Counted from the first letter of the stretch, positions 44,378 through 54,383 are shown. The stretch is DNA of 64,000 bases from Marinisporobacter sp. (GCA_025210525.1 JAOARP010000053.1:124001-188000); one strand, 5' to 3'. Numbers and translations: made by a program. The notes: generated by a model from the sequence alone, not told the origin.

Positions 44378-44440
44378 TTATTAGAAGAATATCTTGGTGT
44401 GAAAAATTATACCCAAGGTATTTGTGGTGACTTTGTATTG

Positions 44441-44480
44441 AACCCTTTTTGTGTCCAAATGGATGCAAAAAGGGTTTTTT
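44441..44480 (+). terminator. leader terminator before panG
   Basis: AACCCTTTTTGTGTCC pairs with GGATGCAAAAAGGGTT and ends in T6. It lies only 15 bp before the start codon, so it is an attenuator rather than an operon end. Confidence 0.85.
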
Positions 44481-44495
44481 GATTGGAGGGATAGT

Positions 44496-45356
44496 TTGAA
44501 AATAGGATTTATTGGAGCAGGTAAGGTAGGAATAGCATTTGGATTATATTTGAAAAACCATGAATTTGAAATTTATGGATATTACAGTAGAACTTCTTTA
44601 TCAGCAGAAAAAGCTGCAAAGGTCACAGGGAGTAAAGCTATTTTAAATGTGAAGGAACTGGTAGAAAATACAGATATTTTATTTATTACGACAAGTGATG
44701 ATGCTATTAATAAGGTATGTAATGATTTAGTAGAAAAAAATTTACTATCTGAAGGGAAAATTCTTGTGCATATGAGTGGAGCTTCTTCTTCAAAGATTCT
44801 AAAAAAAGCAAAGGCTGCAGGTTGTTTTATTTATTCAATGCACCCCCTACAAGCTTTTGCAGATATAGAAAAAGCTGTAGAAAATTTAAAGAATACTTAT
44901 TTTAGTATTGAAGGGGATGAGGAAAAACTTCATGTATTAGAGAATATGTTAAAAACTATTGGAAATCCTTACTTTAAACTGACAGATGATCAAAAGAGTA
45001 TCTATCATTTAACTGCTTGTGTTGTGTCAAACTATCTAGTAACGCTGATGGATTATGGAGTATCTTTATTTAGAAGCATTGGAATTAATGAAAAAGAAGG
45101 GTATAAGGCATTATTACCTTTGATAGAAGGAACGATCAAAAATATTGATCATTTAGGAACAAAAAATGCTTTGACAGGACCTATTGCTAGGGGTGATGTA
45201 GGAACGATTAAAAAGCATATAGAAGCATTAAAAGACCATGAAGATGCTTTAGATTTTTATAAGATTATGGGATTAAAAACCATAGAACTGGCAGAAAAGA
45301 AGAATGAAAATAAAAAGTTTGAAAATCTAAAAAATACTTTAAAAGAGGTGGAATAA
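44496..45356 (+). CDS. panG: DUF2520 ketopantoate reductase (PanG type)
   Basis: This protein of 286 residues has an N-terminal Rossmann fold (KIGFIGAGKVGIAF) and a DUF2520 C-terminal helical domain (about 130-280). DUF2520 proteins of the PanG type reduce ketopantoate to pantoate with NADPH in organisms that lack PanE. The frame opens at 44451 inside the terminator hairpin, so that start is wrong. TTG at 44496 has GGAGGG upstream and removes the extra 15 residues. It directly precedes panB (0 bp), which supports the assignment. Confidence 0.82.
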   Translation: MKIGFIGAGKVGIAFGLYLKNHEFEIYGYYSRTSLSAEKAAKVTGSKAILNVKELVENTDILFITTSDDAINKVCNDLVEKNLLSEGKILVHMSGASSSKILKKAKAAGCFIYSMHPLQAFADIEKAVENLKNTYFSIEGDEEKLHVLENMLKTIGNPYFKLTDDQKSIYHLTACVVSNYLVTLMDYGVSLFRSIGINEKEGYKALLPLIEGTIKNIDHLGTKNALTGPIARGDVGTIKKHIEALKDHEDALDFYKIMGLKTIELAEKKNENKKFENLKNTLKEVE

Positions 45357-46190
45357 ATGGCAAAAAAATTTACAGTAAGTTCATTTCAAAAGGCGAAAAA
45401 AGATGGAAACAAAATATCTATGCTCACGGCATATGATTATTCTACAGCAAAGCTTTTAGATGAAGCAGGGGTAGATACTTTATTAGTCGGGGATTCTTTA
45501 GGAATGGTTATGCTTGGATATGAAAATACATTACAGGTAACAGTGGAGGATATGATTCATCACATCAAGGCTGTTTCAAGAGGGGTAAAAAGAGCTATGG
45601 TAGTAGGAGATATGCCATTTTTGTCTTACCATGTTAGTGTAGAAGAAAGTATAAGAAATGCGGGAAGATTGATACAAGAAGGGGGAGCACATGTAGTAAA
45701 GCTTGAAGGTGGAAGTGATGTTATTGATCAAGTAAAAGGGATTGTAAAAGCACAGATTCCTGTTATTGGACATTTAGGGCTTACACCTCAGTCTATTAAT
45801 ATGTTTGGTGGATTTAAGGTGCAAGGAAAGAGTGAAGAGGCAGCAAAAAAAATTCTTGAAGATGCATTATTGTTACAAGAAGCAGGTGTGTTTTCTATTG
45901 TTCTAGAGTGTGTTCCAGAAAGATTAGCAAAGCTTATTTCTGAAAAGCTAGAGATTCCGACAATCGGCATCGGAGCAGGTAAATATTGTGATGGACAAGT
46001 TTTAGTAACACAGGATCTATTAGGCATGTATACGGATTTTACACCGAAATTTGTGAAAAAATATGCTAATCTAAATGATTCTATTGTAAAAGCTACCAAA
46101 AGCTATATAGAGGAGATCAACATAGGTGTATTTCCAAGTGAGGAGCATACCTTTAAGATTGATGATGAAATCATTGAAAAGCTTTATTAG
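45357..46190 (+). CDS. panB: 3-methyl-2-oxobutanoate hydroxymethyltransferase PanB
   Basis: This enzyme of 277 residues makes ketopantoate from alpha-ketoisovalerate and methylene-THF, the first committed step to pantothenate. The TIM barrel shows [52 protein letters not shown] and the Ile/Gly-rich GIGAG ending. It is translated just after panG. No panC is seen in the window; panD is 13.7 kb away with the same kind of leader. Confidence 0.97.
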   Translation: MAKKFTVSSFQKAKKDGNKISMLTAYDYSTAKLLDEAGVDTLLVGDSLGMVMLGYENTLQVTVEDMIHHIKAVSRGVKRAMVVGDMPFLSYHVSVEESIRNAGRLIQEGGAHVVKLEGGSDVIDQVKGIVKAQIPVIGHLGLTPQSINMFGGFKVQGKSEEAAKKILEDALLLQEAGVFSIVLECVPERLAKLISEKLEIPTIGIGAGKYCDGQVLVTQDLLGMYTDFTPKFVKKYANLNDSIVKATKSYIEEINIGVFPSEEHTFKIDDEIIEKLY

Positions 46191-46194
46191 GATT

Positions 46195-46240
46195 CAAAAA
46201 GTCGTTATGTAAATTTGATTTGCATAACGGCTTTTATTTT
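46195..46240 (+). terminator. terminator after panB
   Basis: AAAAAG-CGTTATG pairs with GCATAACGGCTTTT. The following 200 bp up to 46440 hold only AT-rich DNA and a spurious short frame. Confidence 0.8.
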
Positions 46241-46440
46241 GTTTGTAAGACGAATGAAGAAAATGAGCTAGAAGGTGCAAGATGGTGTGTTAAAAATTTC
46301 ACTTACTTGAATACAAATGGTTTAAAATTTGGTAAAATGATAGAAAGAAAATTCAGAGTCTTGCAAGAAAGGTGTTTGAATATAACAGGGAACAATGGTT
46401 TATAACTAAGGGAAGAAGATATATTAGGAGTTGAGTATAA

Positions 46441-47400
46441 TTGAATTTATCTATGGACTATGAAGCAAGAAAAATGATTAATAATATTTTTCATAAAAAA
46501 GTTTCTATAAAACCTGTAGGCAATCATGATCTAGAGCGACATATGGTTTATGTTGTGACAGATGAAGAGAATCATGCTGTTGTTTTTAAGCTTTACTTTA
46601 AGAAAAATAGATGGAATAGAGAAGTGGCAGCGTTAAGAATGCTTTCAAAGAGTGAAGTTAAAGTACCGAAGCTTTTAGATTATGGAATACAAAAAGAAAA
46701 AGAATGGATGATTACAGAGTTTATTGAAGGAAATACTTTTTCAACAGTTCAAGAAAAAGTTAGTATGGAAAATCAATGGGAGATCTTTAAAGAAATGGGA
46801 AAAGAATTAGGTAAGATGCATAGCCTAAAGATCTTTGATTTCTTTGGAAATTGGGATGAAAATGGAAATCCTTTAGATGAAGGGAAAAGTTATAGAGAAG
46901 TGTTTCAAAATAGATACGATACGGTTGTAAAAACTTTATTTAAGAAAAAGCTTCCCCATAGGGAACTTCACAAAAAATGGGTAAGATATATAGAGAAAAA
47001 CATATATATTCTAGAAGATGTAAAAACAGCCGTATTATGTCATAATGATTATGATATGAGAAATGTAATGATAAAAAAAGTACACAATGGATGGTGTTTT
47101 AGAGGCATTATTGATTTTGAACAAAGCTTTCCATGGGATAAGGACTTAGATCTAGTATATTTGTATTATATCCTTTCTATAAAAGGAGAAGGACATGAAA
47201 AATCTTTTTTAAAAGGATATGAAGAAATGAGTAAGCTTGAGGACAGCTTTTATAAAAAAATAAAATTTTATTTAGCGTATATAGGTCTTTATATATGTAG
47301 CTGGGCGTATGATATAGCTCCAGATCATTATAGGAATGGATTAAATATTTTAAGAGAATTGATGGAGGAGGGAAAAAATGGGGAACTTATTAGCCGATAG
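46441..47400 (+). CDS. APH-family small-molecule kinase
   Basis: This kinase of 319 residues has the aminoglycoside-phosphotransferase/choline-kinase fold. The catalytic loop is CHNDYDMRN, a variant of HGDxxxxN, and the metal-binding region reads IIDFEQS. EWMITEFIEG is the hinge. Its start is TTG at 46441 with AGGAG upstream. It overlaps the 1608-residue fusion gene by 23 bp, so the two are co-translated and probably act together. The substrate is unknown; antibiotic resistance is unlikely given the context. Confidence 0.85.
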   Translation: MNLSMDYEARKMINNIFHKKVSIKPVGNHDLERHMVYVVTDEENHAVVFKLYFKKNRWNREVAALRMLSKSEVKVPKLLDYGIQKEKEWMITEFIEGNTFSTVQEKVSMENQWEIFKEMGKELGKMHSLKIFDFFGNWDENGNPLDEGKSYREVFQNRYDTVVKTLFKKKLPHRELHKKWVRYIEKNIYILEDVKTAVLCHNDYDMRNVMIKKVHNGWCFRGIIDFEQSFPWDKDLDLVYLYYILSIKGEGHEKSFLKGYEEMSKLEDSFYKKIKFYLAYIGLYICSWAYDIAPDHYRNGLNILRELMEEGKNGELISR

Positions 47401-50400
47401 ATTGTATAAAAAAATTTTAAAGGAATTAGCAGAATTTGATTATTTGAAAACCTATATATATGATAAGAATTTTCAAGAAAAAATCGGAGAGATCATCAAG
47501 AATAAAGATTTTAGCTGTAAGGCTGTATTTGATTTATGTAAAGATATGATGGAGGCTTTAGCTGATGAAAATATACCCAAGGAATGGTTAGTGTATATTT
47601 ATCAGTTTGCATTAAGTAGATCCTTTCCAGGCGCTGTTGAGATTGAATTAATTAATCAATTAAATATGTCTTGCACCATTTATTTAAAGGTATTAGCGAT
47701 TGTTTCAGACATCGAAAAGGAAATGATAAATCCCTTATTTACTATGCAATTTTTGACAGAAGATGAAGAAAAAGAAATAGAGAGTATTCATGAATATAGA
47801 AGGTTCAAAAAAGCTTTTAGAGATGACTATATTTATGAAATGATGAAATTAAATAAGGAAGTCATTGGATACAATACAATAGAGCATATATGCGGGGTAC
47901 ATAATTTATCTCTATTCATAGGAAGACAGCTGAAGGAAATAGGAGCGCCTGTAGATTTAGGAAGGGTTTCAGGTGCAGCAGCAGGACATGATATAGGAAA
48001 ATTTGGCTGCCGAGGCAATGAAAGAAAAAGAGCACCTTACCTTCATTATTATTATACAGATCAATGGTTTGAGACAAAACATATTACATATATTCGAAAT
48101 ATTGCAGTAAATCATTCCACTTGGGATTTAGAGCTTGAAAATTTATCATTAGAATCGCTCATATTGATTTATTGTGATTTTCGCGTAAAAAAGAAAAATG
48201 GAAAAATGCATATCTTTAGCTTGAAGGAATCCTTTGATGTGATTCTAAAAAAATTAGATAATGTAGATGAAGAAAAAGAAAAGAGATATTATCGTGTTTA
48301 TGAAAAATTAAGAGATTTTGAGGATTATATGATGCATTTAGGTATTCATACAGATATAAAAGTAGAAAATCCTCCTGTACCAATAAACATGGAGGATATA
48401 CATTATGCTTTAATGCAAGGAAAAGAAGTTATAGAAAATATAAAATATCTAGCCATTCAGCATAATATAAAGTTAATGTATAAGTTAAGAGATGAAGCTT
48501 CTTTAAATGCTATTTTAGAGAGTGCTCGAAGTGAAGAAGATGCAAATAATTTACGAGGATATCTTTATGTATTCGAAGAATATTCCACCTATATGACACA
48601 AAAACAAAAGATGATTACTTTAAATTTTGTATATGAATACTTAATGCATGCACAAGAGGATATAAGGAAGCAATGTGCAGAAATCATGGGGCTTTTGATT
48701 GCAAATTTTGATGAATATTACAGAAAAGAAGTTCCTGAAAATGCTGATCTAAAAACCTTTGAAATCAGTAGTAGTGTTTTGTTAGATAAATATTTGCAGT
48801 TATTAATTGATCCAGACCCTCAAACCATACCTGTTCACCGTATTTATCTAGGACATAGCATTTCAAACATGATTCAATCTGTATTTTCCCATTGCTCCAA
48901 GACGCAAGTGGATGATTATGTGAAGGTTTTATTAACATACTATGAAAAAGAGCATGAAGATAAAGAAGTACAGCTACATTTATTAGAAACGGCTAGATAT
49001 TTTCCATTTGATAATTGTTATGAGGGTGCTTTAGAAGAATTGATAAAATTTATTCAAAGGATGCTTGACTGTAATGATTCTGACTTAAAACTTTATGCTT
49101 TTGAAACCATTTATTATATTGTAAAGAAATTTCATCAGGATGCTAAAATTATTCATAGCTTTAAAAATATATTTACAGAGAACATAAAGAACAATCAATC
49201 CTTTGCAGCCAATTATCTGTTATTTAAAATGTCAAAATATATTTCTTTAGATATAAGGCTGATTGAAAAATATAAGCAAGATAAGCAAAAAATATCAGAT
49301 ATGTTTTTAAGTAATTTAAAAACCTCTATTCGATCTGTTGTGAAAAAGGTACAGATAGATTTTTTACTTCAATATACAATGAATCATTTAGAGAAAACAG
49401 GACTGTATACGGCGATTCATTATTGCAACATATTAAAGGTGAGTGCTAGTGAAACCGTAAGAAATCATGCAGGAGGAGCACTCCTTACTATTGTTCCTCA
49501 TATACCTTTTGAACAAAGAAATGATGTAGTCATAGAGCTTCTTCGTGGTCTTGAAGTAGAAGGATATCAATTTGCAAAGTATATTCCTGATTATCTTGGA
49601 AAGCTTATCCTTCATCTAAAGCCTATAGAGTTAGATGAGTTGATGGAGGATTTGATTGAAAAAATTAAACAGGCAAATCCACAAACCAATACACTCCTTC
49701 TTAAGACCATGGGGGTGGCTATTGAAAACTATCACAATTATAAGGATTTGTTTGAAGAGGAAGAAAAAGATTATCAGGAGCGCCTCATTAAAATGCTTGG
49801 CGTTTTACAAAACGGATTGGTTCATTATAATAATCAGGTTAAGCAGGCAGCCTTTAGAGTCATCGGAAAGGATGTTTTTGGATCAAAGGTACTGACGCTC
49901 CACCAAAAGAATCATATTTTCTTATTAAGTGCTAAAAAATTACTTACATTAATAGGAGATGAAAAGGAAGAGAACAATTTAACCTTCTTTACCCATGCTG
50001 GAGGACTCAATTATATTTACCGATTTATGTCAGATTATATTTTCTATAAAGGAGACATCAAGCTTAAGGTACAAGAAAAAGTTGCTTTTTTTCCAGGAAC
50101 CTTTGACCCATTTTCTCTAGGGCATAAAGAAATTGCAAGAGAAATTCGTTCCCATGGCTTTGAGGTGTATTTAGCAGTAGATGAATTTTCTTGGTCTAAA
50201 AAGACCCAGCCTCATTTTATGAGAAGAAATATCATAAAAATGTCTATTGCAGATGAATTAGGAATTTATCTATATCCACAGGATATACCTGTAAATATTG
50301 CTAACCACAATGATTTGAAAAATTTGAGAGAGTCTTTTCCTTATTCAGATGTGCATATTGTTGTGGGGAGTGATGTGGTTTTAAATGCATCAGCTTATAA

Positions 50401-52204
50401 AAAGAAAAAAGATGAAAATTCTATCCTTTCCTTTTCTCATGTTATTTTTGAGAGAAAGAGCGCTTCCTCTTTAGAAAATGATGATAAAAGAATCAGTCAG
50501 GCTATAAAAAATATAGATAATAAAGTAGTTCGATTGACTTTACAACCTCAATATGAAGATATTAGCTCCACCCAGATTAGAAATTATATTGATCAAAATA
50601 GAGATATTTCAAGTTTGATTGATCCAATTGCACAAAATTTCATTTATGAAAAAGGCTTGTATAGAAGAGAACCTCGATATAAAACATTAGTACAGACAAA
50701 ATCTGTATCAGTAGAAATATATAATGAATTACCTGAATCTTTTTTAAGAGAATTAGTCCAATTACCTTTTATGAAATTTGATAAAGCTTATGAAAAGCTA
50801 AAAAGCTTTTCGAAAAAATTAAATCCAAGAATACTCCTTTTACGTTCAGTTGAAAGAGATGGAGAAATCCTCGGTTTTTCAACTTTCCATTGGCTTCGTT
50901 CAAGTATGATCTTTAAGGAATTTCAAGATGAAAGTATTTCAGAATACGTAAGGCGTCATGCTGTTGGGAGAATATTAGTGATAGATGGTATTTTTGTAAA
51001 TACGAGAACGGAATTTAAAAATATGGAGCAAATCATTTTAACAGAAACTTTTTCTTATGCTCTTCCGAAGGATTATACCTATGCAGTTTATAAGAATATG
51101 ATGACAGGATCTATTTCAAAAGCTATGTATGAAGTATTAAACTGTCAAGGATTTCAAGATATTTCCCATGGCGGATATTCTGTTTTTGCAGTAAATATGA
51201 CACAGCCGTGTACTCTATATTTGAATATAGAATCTATGATCAAAGAACCTTTTAGGAGTAATAAGCATGTGATGAAGGTTATAAGAAATTCTAGAATCAA
51301 GCTTCAAGAAGCTATTACAAAGCTTTATCCAGGGAATTTGGTTTTATCCTTTGATTGGAATATGGTTTATGAAAATTTAATCTCGAAAATATGTGATGAA
51401 AACAATGTTTCTACTATTCCAACTATTCCAAGAAAATTAGGGGAGGGCATGTGTGTTCCCTTTGGAGAAATACTAAATGGTGCGACCATCCCAAATACAG
51501 TAACAAAATCTATGCATACAGAAAAAGTTTTTGATGCAGACGTGAAAAAATTTCATATATCAGCTTATCCTTACTATTTAAATTTAGAAGATCAAGTAAA
51601 GATGATCCGTTCTTTTAATAGACCTGTTATATTAGTAGATGATTTATTGAATAAAGGTTATAGAATTAAAGCGATTGATCCAATTTTTAAGGAAGAGAAT
51701 ATTCATGTAAAAAAAATCATTGTAGGAATTCTTTCGGGGAGAGGGAAAGAATTGATGGATATGCAAAATAGAGAAGTAGATTGTGCTTATTTTATACCAA
51801 AGCTAAGAGTTTGGTTCAATGAAAGCTTCTTATATCCATTTATTGGTGGAGATACGTTATGGAGGGGAGAAGAACTTAAAAGTAATTTGGTACCGTCTAT
51901 TAATTTAATTCTTCCCTATACGGTTCCTACATTTATTAGAAATTCATCAAAAAAAGCAATTTATCAATTTTCTCAAGTATGTCTTGAAAATGCAATGGAT
52001 ATATTAATGGCTTTAGAAGAAGCGTATCAGAAGAAACATGAAAGAAGTTTAAGCTTAAGACATTTAGGTGAAGTATTCATTTCACCAAGATATCCAGATC
52101 ATGGAAAAGATGTGTACTATGATATGAATTTAAGTCCATCTCATTATTTGAAGAATGATTTAGAGTATTTAAAAAGGTTAAAAAGCCTCATGATAGATCA
52201 ATAG
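47378..52204 (+). CDS. Giant fusion: HD phosphohydrolase - helical repeats - NadD-like - GNAT-like - PRTase-like
   Basis: This is a predicted 1608-residue cytosolic enzyme. An HD-type phosphohydrolase lies at about 160-320 (H170, H204-D205 in GHDIGKFG, H246, D267). A long helical, HEAT-like region follows (about 340-890). A nucleotidylyltransferase domain lies at 902-1098 with GTFDPFSLGH (907-916) and SSTQIR (1063-1068), as in NadD. A GNAT-like region lies at about 1105-1285. A C-terminal phosphoribosyltransferase-like region has VILVDDLLNKGYR (1417-1429). It overlaps the APH gene. HD plus NadD echoes the nadD-yqeK gene pair (YqeK hydrolyses Ap4A). The reaction is unknown. Confidence 0.85.
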   Translation: MGNLLADRLYKKILKELAEFDYLKTYIYDKNFQEKIGEIIKNKDFSCKAVFDLCKDMMEALADENIPKEWLVYIYQFALSRSFPGAVEIELINQLNMSCTIYLKVLAIVSDIEKEMINPLFTMQFLTEDEEKEIESIHEYRRFKKAFRDDYIYEMMKLNKEVIGYNTIEHICGVHNLSLFIGRQLKEIGAPVDLGRVSGAAAGHDIGKFGCRGNERKRAPYLHYYYTDQWFETKHITYIRNIAVNHSTWDLELENLSLESLILIYCDFRVKKKNGKMHIFSLKESFDVILKKLDNVDEEKEKRYYRVYEKLRDFEDYMMHLGIHTDIKVENPPVPINMEDIHYALMQGKEVIENIKYLAIQHNIKLMYKLRDEASLNAILESARSEEDANNLRGYLYVFEEYSTYMTQKQKMITLNFVYEYLMHAQEDIRKQCAEIMGLLIANFDEYYRKEVPENADLKTFEISSSVLLDKYLQLLIDPDPQTIPVHRIYLGHSISNMIQSVFSHCSKTQVDDYVKVLLTYYEKEHEDKEVQLHLLETARYFPFDNCYEGALEELIKFIQRMLDCNDSDLKLYAFETIYYIVKKFHQDAKIIHSFKNIFTENIKNNQSFAANYLLFKMSKYISLDIRLIEKYKQDKQKISDMFLSNLKTSIRSVVKKVQIDFLLQYTMNHLEKTGLYTAIHYCNILKVSASETVRNHAGGALLTIVPHIPFEQRNDVVIELLRGLEVEGYQFAKYIPDYLGKLILHLKPIELDELMEDLIEKIKQANPQTNTLLLKTMGVAIENYHNYKDLFEEEEKDYQERLIKMLGVLQNGLVHYNNQVKQAAFRVIGKDVFGSKVLTLHQKNHIFLLSAKKLLTLIGDEKEENNLTFFTHAGGLNYIYRFMSDYIFYKGDIKLKVQEKVAFFPGTFDPFSLGHKEIAREIRSHGFEVYLAVDEFSWSKKTQPHFMRRNIIKMSIADELGIYLYPQDIPVNIANHNDLKNLRESFPYSDVHIVVGSDVVLNASAYKKKKDENSILSFSHVIFERKSASSLENDDKRISQAIKNIDNKVVRLTLQPQYEDISSTQIRNYIDQNRDISSLIDPIAQNFIYEKGLYRREPRYKTLVQTKSVSVEIYNELPESFLRELVQLPFMKFDKAYEKLKSFSKKLNPRILLLRSVERDGEILGFSTFHWLRSSMIFKEFQDESISEYVRRHAVGRILVIDGIFVNTRTEFKNMEQIILTETFSYALPKDYTYAVYKNMMTGSISKAMYEVLNCQGFQDISHGGYSVFAVNMTQPCTLYLNIESMIKEPFRSNKHVMKVIRNSRIKLQEAITKLYPGNLVLSFDWNMVYENLISKICDENNVSTIPTIPRKLGEGMCVPFGEILNGATIPNTVTKSMHTEKVFDADVKKFHISAYPYYLNLEDQVKMIRSFNRPVILVDDLLNKGYRIKAIDPIFKEENIHVKKIIVGILSGRGKELMDMQNREVDCAYFIPKLRVWFNESFLYPFIGGDTLWRGEELKSNLVPSINLILPYTVPTFIRNSSKKAIYQFSQVCLENAMDILMALEEAYQKKHERSLSLRHLGEVFISPRYPDHGKDVYYDMNLSPSHYLKNDLEYLKRLKSLMIDQ

Positions 52205-52209
52205 AAAAG

Positions 52210-52251
52210 GAACAAACTCATCTCATTTAAAATAGGGAGATGAGTTTGTTC
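52210..52251. terminator. bidirectional terminator after the giant gene
   Basis: GAACAAACTCATCTC and its complement form a perfect 15-bp stem between the convergent giant gene and the EamA gene. Confidence 0.75.
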
Positions 52252-52303
52252 ATATCTTAAAAAGTATAGATTCCAATAACTTTGGATTATATAATAAATT
52301 GAT

Positions 52304-53209
52304 TTATGTTTGTTCAGGAGTTTTTTGCTTGGAACTTTTCTTTTCGAATAAATAAATACTTAAGATAATAAGAATTCCTCCAATTACTTGATTCACTGTC
52401 AATGTTGTAGAAAATATGATGAAGGATAATAATACAGTCATGAGTGGTTCAATTAAGCTTATGATAGAAGCTTTGCTAGCACCTATTAAGGATAATCCTT
52501 TTAAGAAAGCAAATAATCCGATGATTGTGGACCAAAATGCTAGTACGAGAATACAAATAAAAGTTTTTAAGTTGATACATAGTTCTAATGTATGGGTACT
52601 TGTTCCATAAATCAAATAATAGATGCTACATCCGAAAGAAACATAAGCAGTTACAGTTAAAGAATCTATATGGGATAATACTTTTTTGTTCATAGTAATA
52701 TAAATGGTACTCATAATAGAAGCCATAATCACCATGAATATTCCTTTTAGCTGTATATGATCCCATGGTGAAAGTAAAATGAAACCACAGCCGATGATAG
52801 ACAATAGGATGCATATTACTTTTCTCAGATGAATAGGTTCTCCTAAAAAGAAAAAGGCTGAAATCGTAACAAATATGGGATAAATATAATATATAAGCTC
52901 TCCAATAGATGGAGAAATATATTTAAATGCTGAAAAAAATAGCAAGCATTGTGTGCCATAAGCTAGAGATGAAAGAATAAATGGCAGATAGAGCTTTTTA
53001 TTAGTTAAAAGAATATTTTGTTTTTTAAAGCACATATATGCTAAAAATATAATTGTTGCTATTAAAAATCTGTAAAATAGCATTGTTGTAGAATTAGAAC
53101 CACTATTAAATCCAATTTTTGCAAGAATCGGAATAACACTAAACCCAATAGTTGAGACGACAACATAAATGATTCCTTTCATATTATCTGATAAAGCATT
53201 GTTTTTCAT
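52304..53209 (-). CDS. EamA/DMT-family transporter
   Basis: This membrane protein of 301 residues has ten predicted helices in two EamA repeats (about 10-140 and 155-290; VVSTIGFSVIPILAKIG, IGGILIILSIYLFE). The family exports metabolites or imports sugars and amino acids. It overlaps a radical SAM gene by 4 bp, so it belongs to the same operon and may export that pathway's product. The specificity cannot be read. Confidence 0.9.
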   Translation of the reverse strand: MKNNALSDNMKGIIYVVVSTIGFSVIPILAKIGFNSGSNSTTMLFYRFLIATIIFLAYMCFKKQNILLTNKKLYLPFILSSLAYGTQCLLFFSAFKYISPSIGELIYYIYPIFVTISAFFFLGEPIHLRKVICILLSIIGCGFILLSPWDHIQLKGIFMVIMASIMSTIYITMNKKVLSHIDSLTVTAYVSFGCSIYYLIYGTSTHTLELCINLKTFICILVLAFWSTIIGLFAFLKGLSLIGASKASIISLIEPLMTVLLSFIIFSTTLTVNQVIGGILIILSIYLFEKKSSKQKTPEQT

Positions 53210-54309
53210 ATAGAAGTCTCCTTATTCCACCAACATTCGTGGTAAGCACCAAAAATATCGTTTGTATTTAAAAAAGCATCTCCACGGCATCCATAAAAGC
53301 ATGATTTTAATCTATGGACACAATCTTTACAATTTCCCTTTATATTTTCATCAACGTTTCTTAATTTGATTAAAAGATCATTAGACCAAAGTTCTTTTAA
53401 ACTCTTATTATTATAATTATCCAATTGTACGTGAATTCCTGCACAAGGTTTTAAATATCCAAAATTATCTATGAACATGCCATAATATAATTCAGTGCAA
53501 AAGAATCCTACAAATGAGGGGGCAGGGAACCACTCTATGTGGAATTCTTTCTTGTCTATTTCTAATAGCTGAAGGAAAATATCTTTTATTTGATCATCTG
53601 TTAAGTAAATATTTGAATTTTCAGAAGCACTGCCCTTTTTTAGTACAGTTTCAAAATAAGGAAAGATATTATTCCTACGTGCGAAGCGGTATAGCTCTGG
53701 GATTTCTTCTATATTATAAGGGGTTAAAATAGATTGGATAGCAAGTTTGGAAGTTCCTTTTCTATTAAAATCCATCTTAAGTAAATTATTTAAGCCTTTT
53801 TGTATTTTTTCGCCTGAACCTTTTACGCCTACTAAATAATCTTGTACATCTGGTTTGAAGCTATTATATTTTAATACAATTGAAATATCTAATTCTAAAA
53901 TGTTTTTAATCAAATCACAGGCTTTTAATTTATGAATTTTATAAGAAAGGTCATCATCTCCGAAGAAAGTACCATTTGTATAGATGACACATTTCATTCC
54001 AAGCTTTCGTATATATTTGGCTATATGAAAAATTCGATGATCCAGTAAAGGTTCTCCTGCTCCAGAGATTTTTATAGTTTTTATTCCAAGATCTTTTGCC
54101 TCGTCTAATATATTATAATATTGTTCAATAGTAAGTTCTTTAAATTGTTTATCCTCTGTTTCTATAAAACAAGAAGGACATTTTAAATTGCATATACCTT
54201 TTGTATATAACGTAAGCAACATAGGTCTATTTTCACTTTTTGATTTTTGAATATCTTCTAATGAAAAATTTAATCCATCTATATTAGGTGTAATAGATTG
54301 TTTAATCAA
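53206..54309 (-). CDS. Radical SAM enzyme with SPASM-like C-terminal cysteines (1)
   Basis: This protein of 367 residues has the radical SAM cluster motif CNLKCPSC (Cx3Cx2C) at about 36-43 and GAGEPLL as the SAM-contacting GGE-like motif. The C-terminal part has a Cys-rich tail (YLKPCAG, CKDCVHRLKSC and CRGD), as in SPASM or twitch domains that hold extra Fe-S clusters. The start is TTG at 54309 after AGGAGGG. The family modifies peptides (RiPPs) or proteins. No precursor peptide was found beside it, so the substrate is unknown. Confidence 0.87.
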   Translation of the reverse strand: MIKQSITPNIDGLNFSLEDIQKSKSENRPMLLTLYTKGICNLKCPSCFIETEDKQFKELTIEQYYNILDEAKDLGIKTIKISGAGEPLLDHRIFHIAKYIRKLGMKCVIYTNGTFFGDDDLSYKIHKLKACDLIKNILELDISIVLKYNSFKPDVQDYLVGVKGSGEKIQKGLNNLLKMDFNRKGTSKLAIQSILTPYNIEEIPELYRFARRNNIFPYFETVLKKGSASENSNIYLTDDQIKDIFLQLLEIDKKEFHIEWFPAPSFVGFFCTELYYGMFIDNFGYLKPCAGIHVQLDNYNNKSLKELWSNDLLIKLRNVDENIKGNCKDCVHRLKSCFYGCRGDAFLNTNDIFGAYHECWWNKETSI

Positions 54310-54383
54310 GAAGATCCCTCCTAGAATAATAAAGTATTTGAATGTTCTGAAAAATATTCATCCAAGATTTTTATTTTTAAAAC

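Noticed and set aside
46220..46405. 61-residue frame between panB and the APH gene
   Set aside because: It begins within the panB terminator, lacks a ribosome site and has no recognisable protein pattern.
46441..47400. APH-type kinase as an antibiotic-resistance gene
   Set aside because: The catalytic loop differs from known aminoglycoside kinases and the gene is coupled to a metabolic fusion enzyme.
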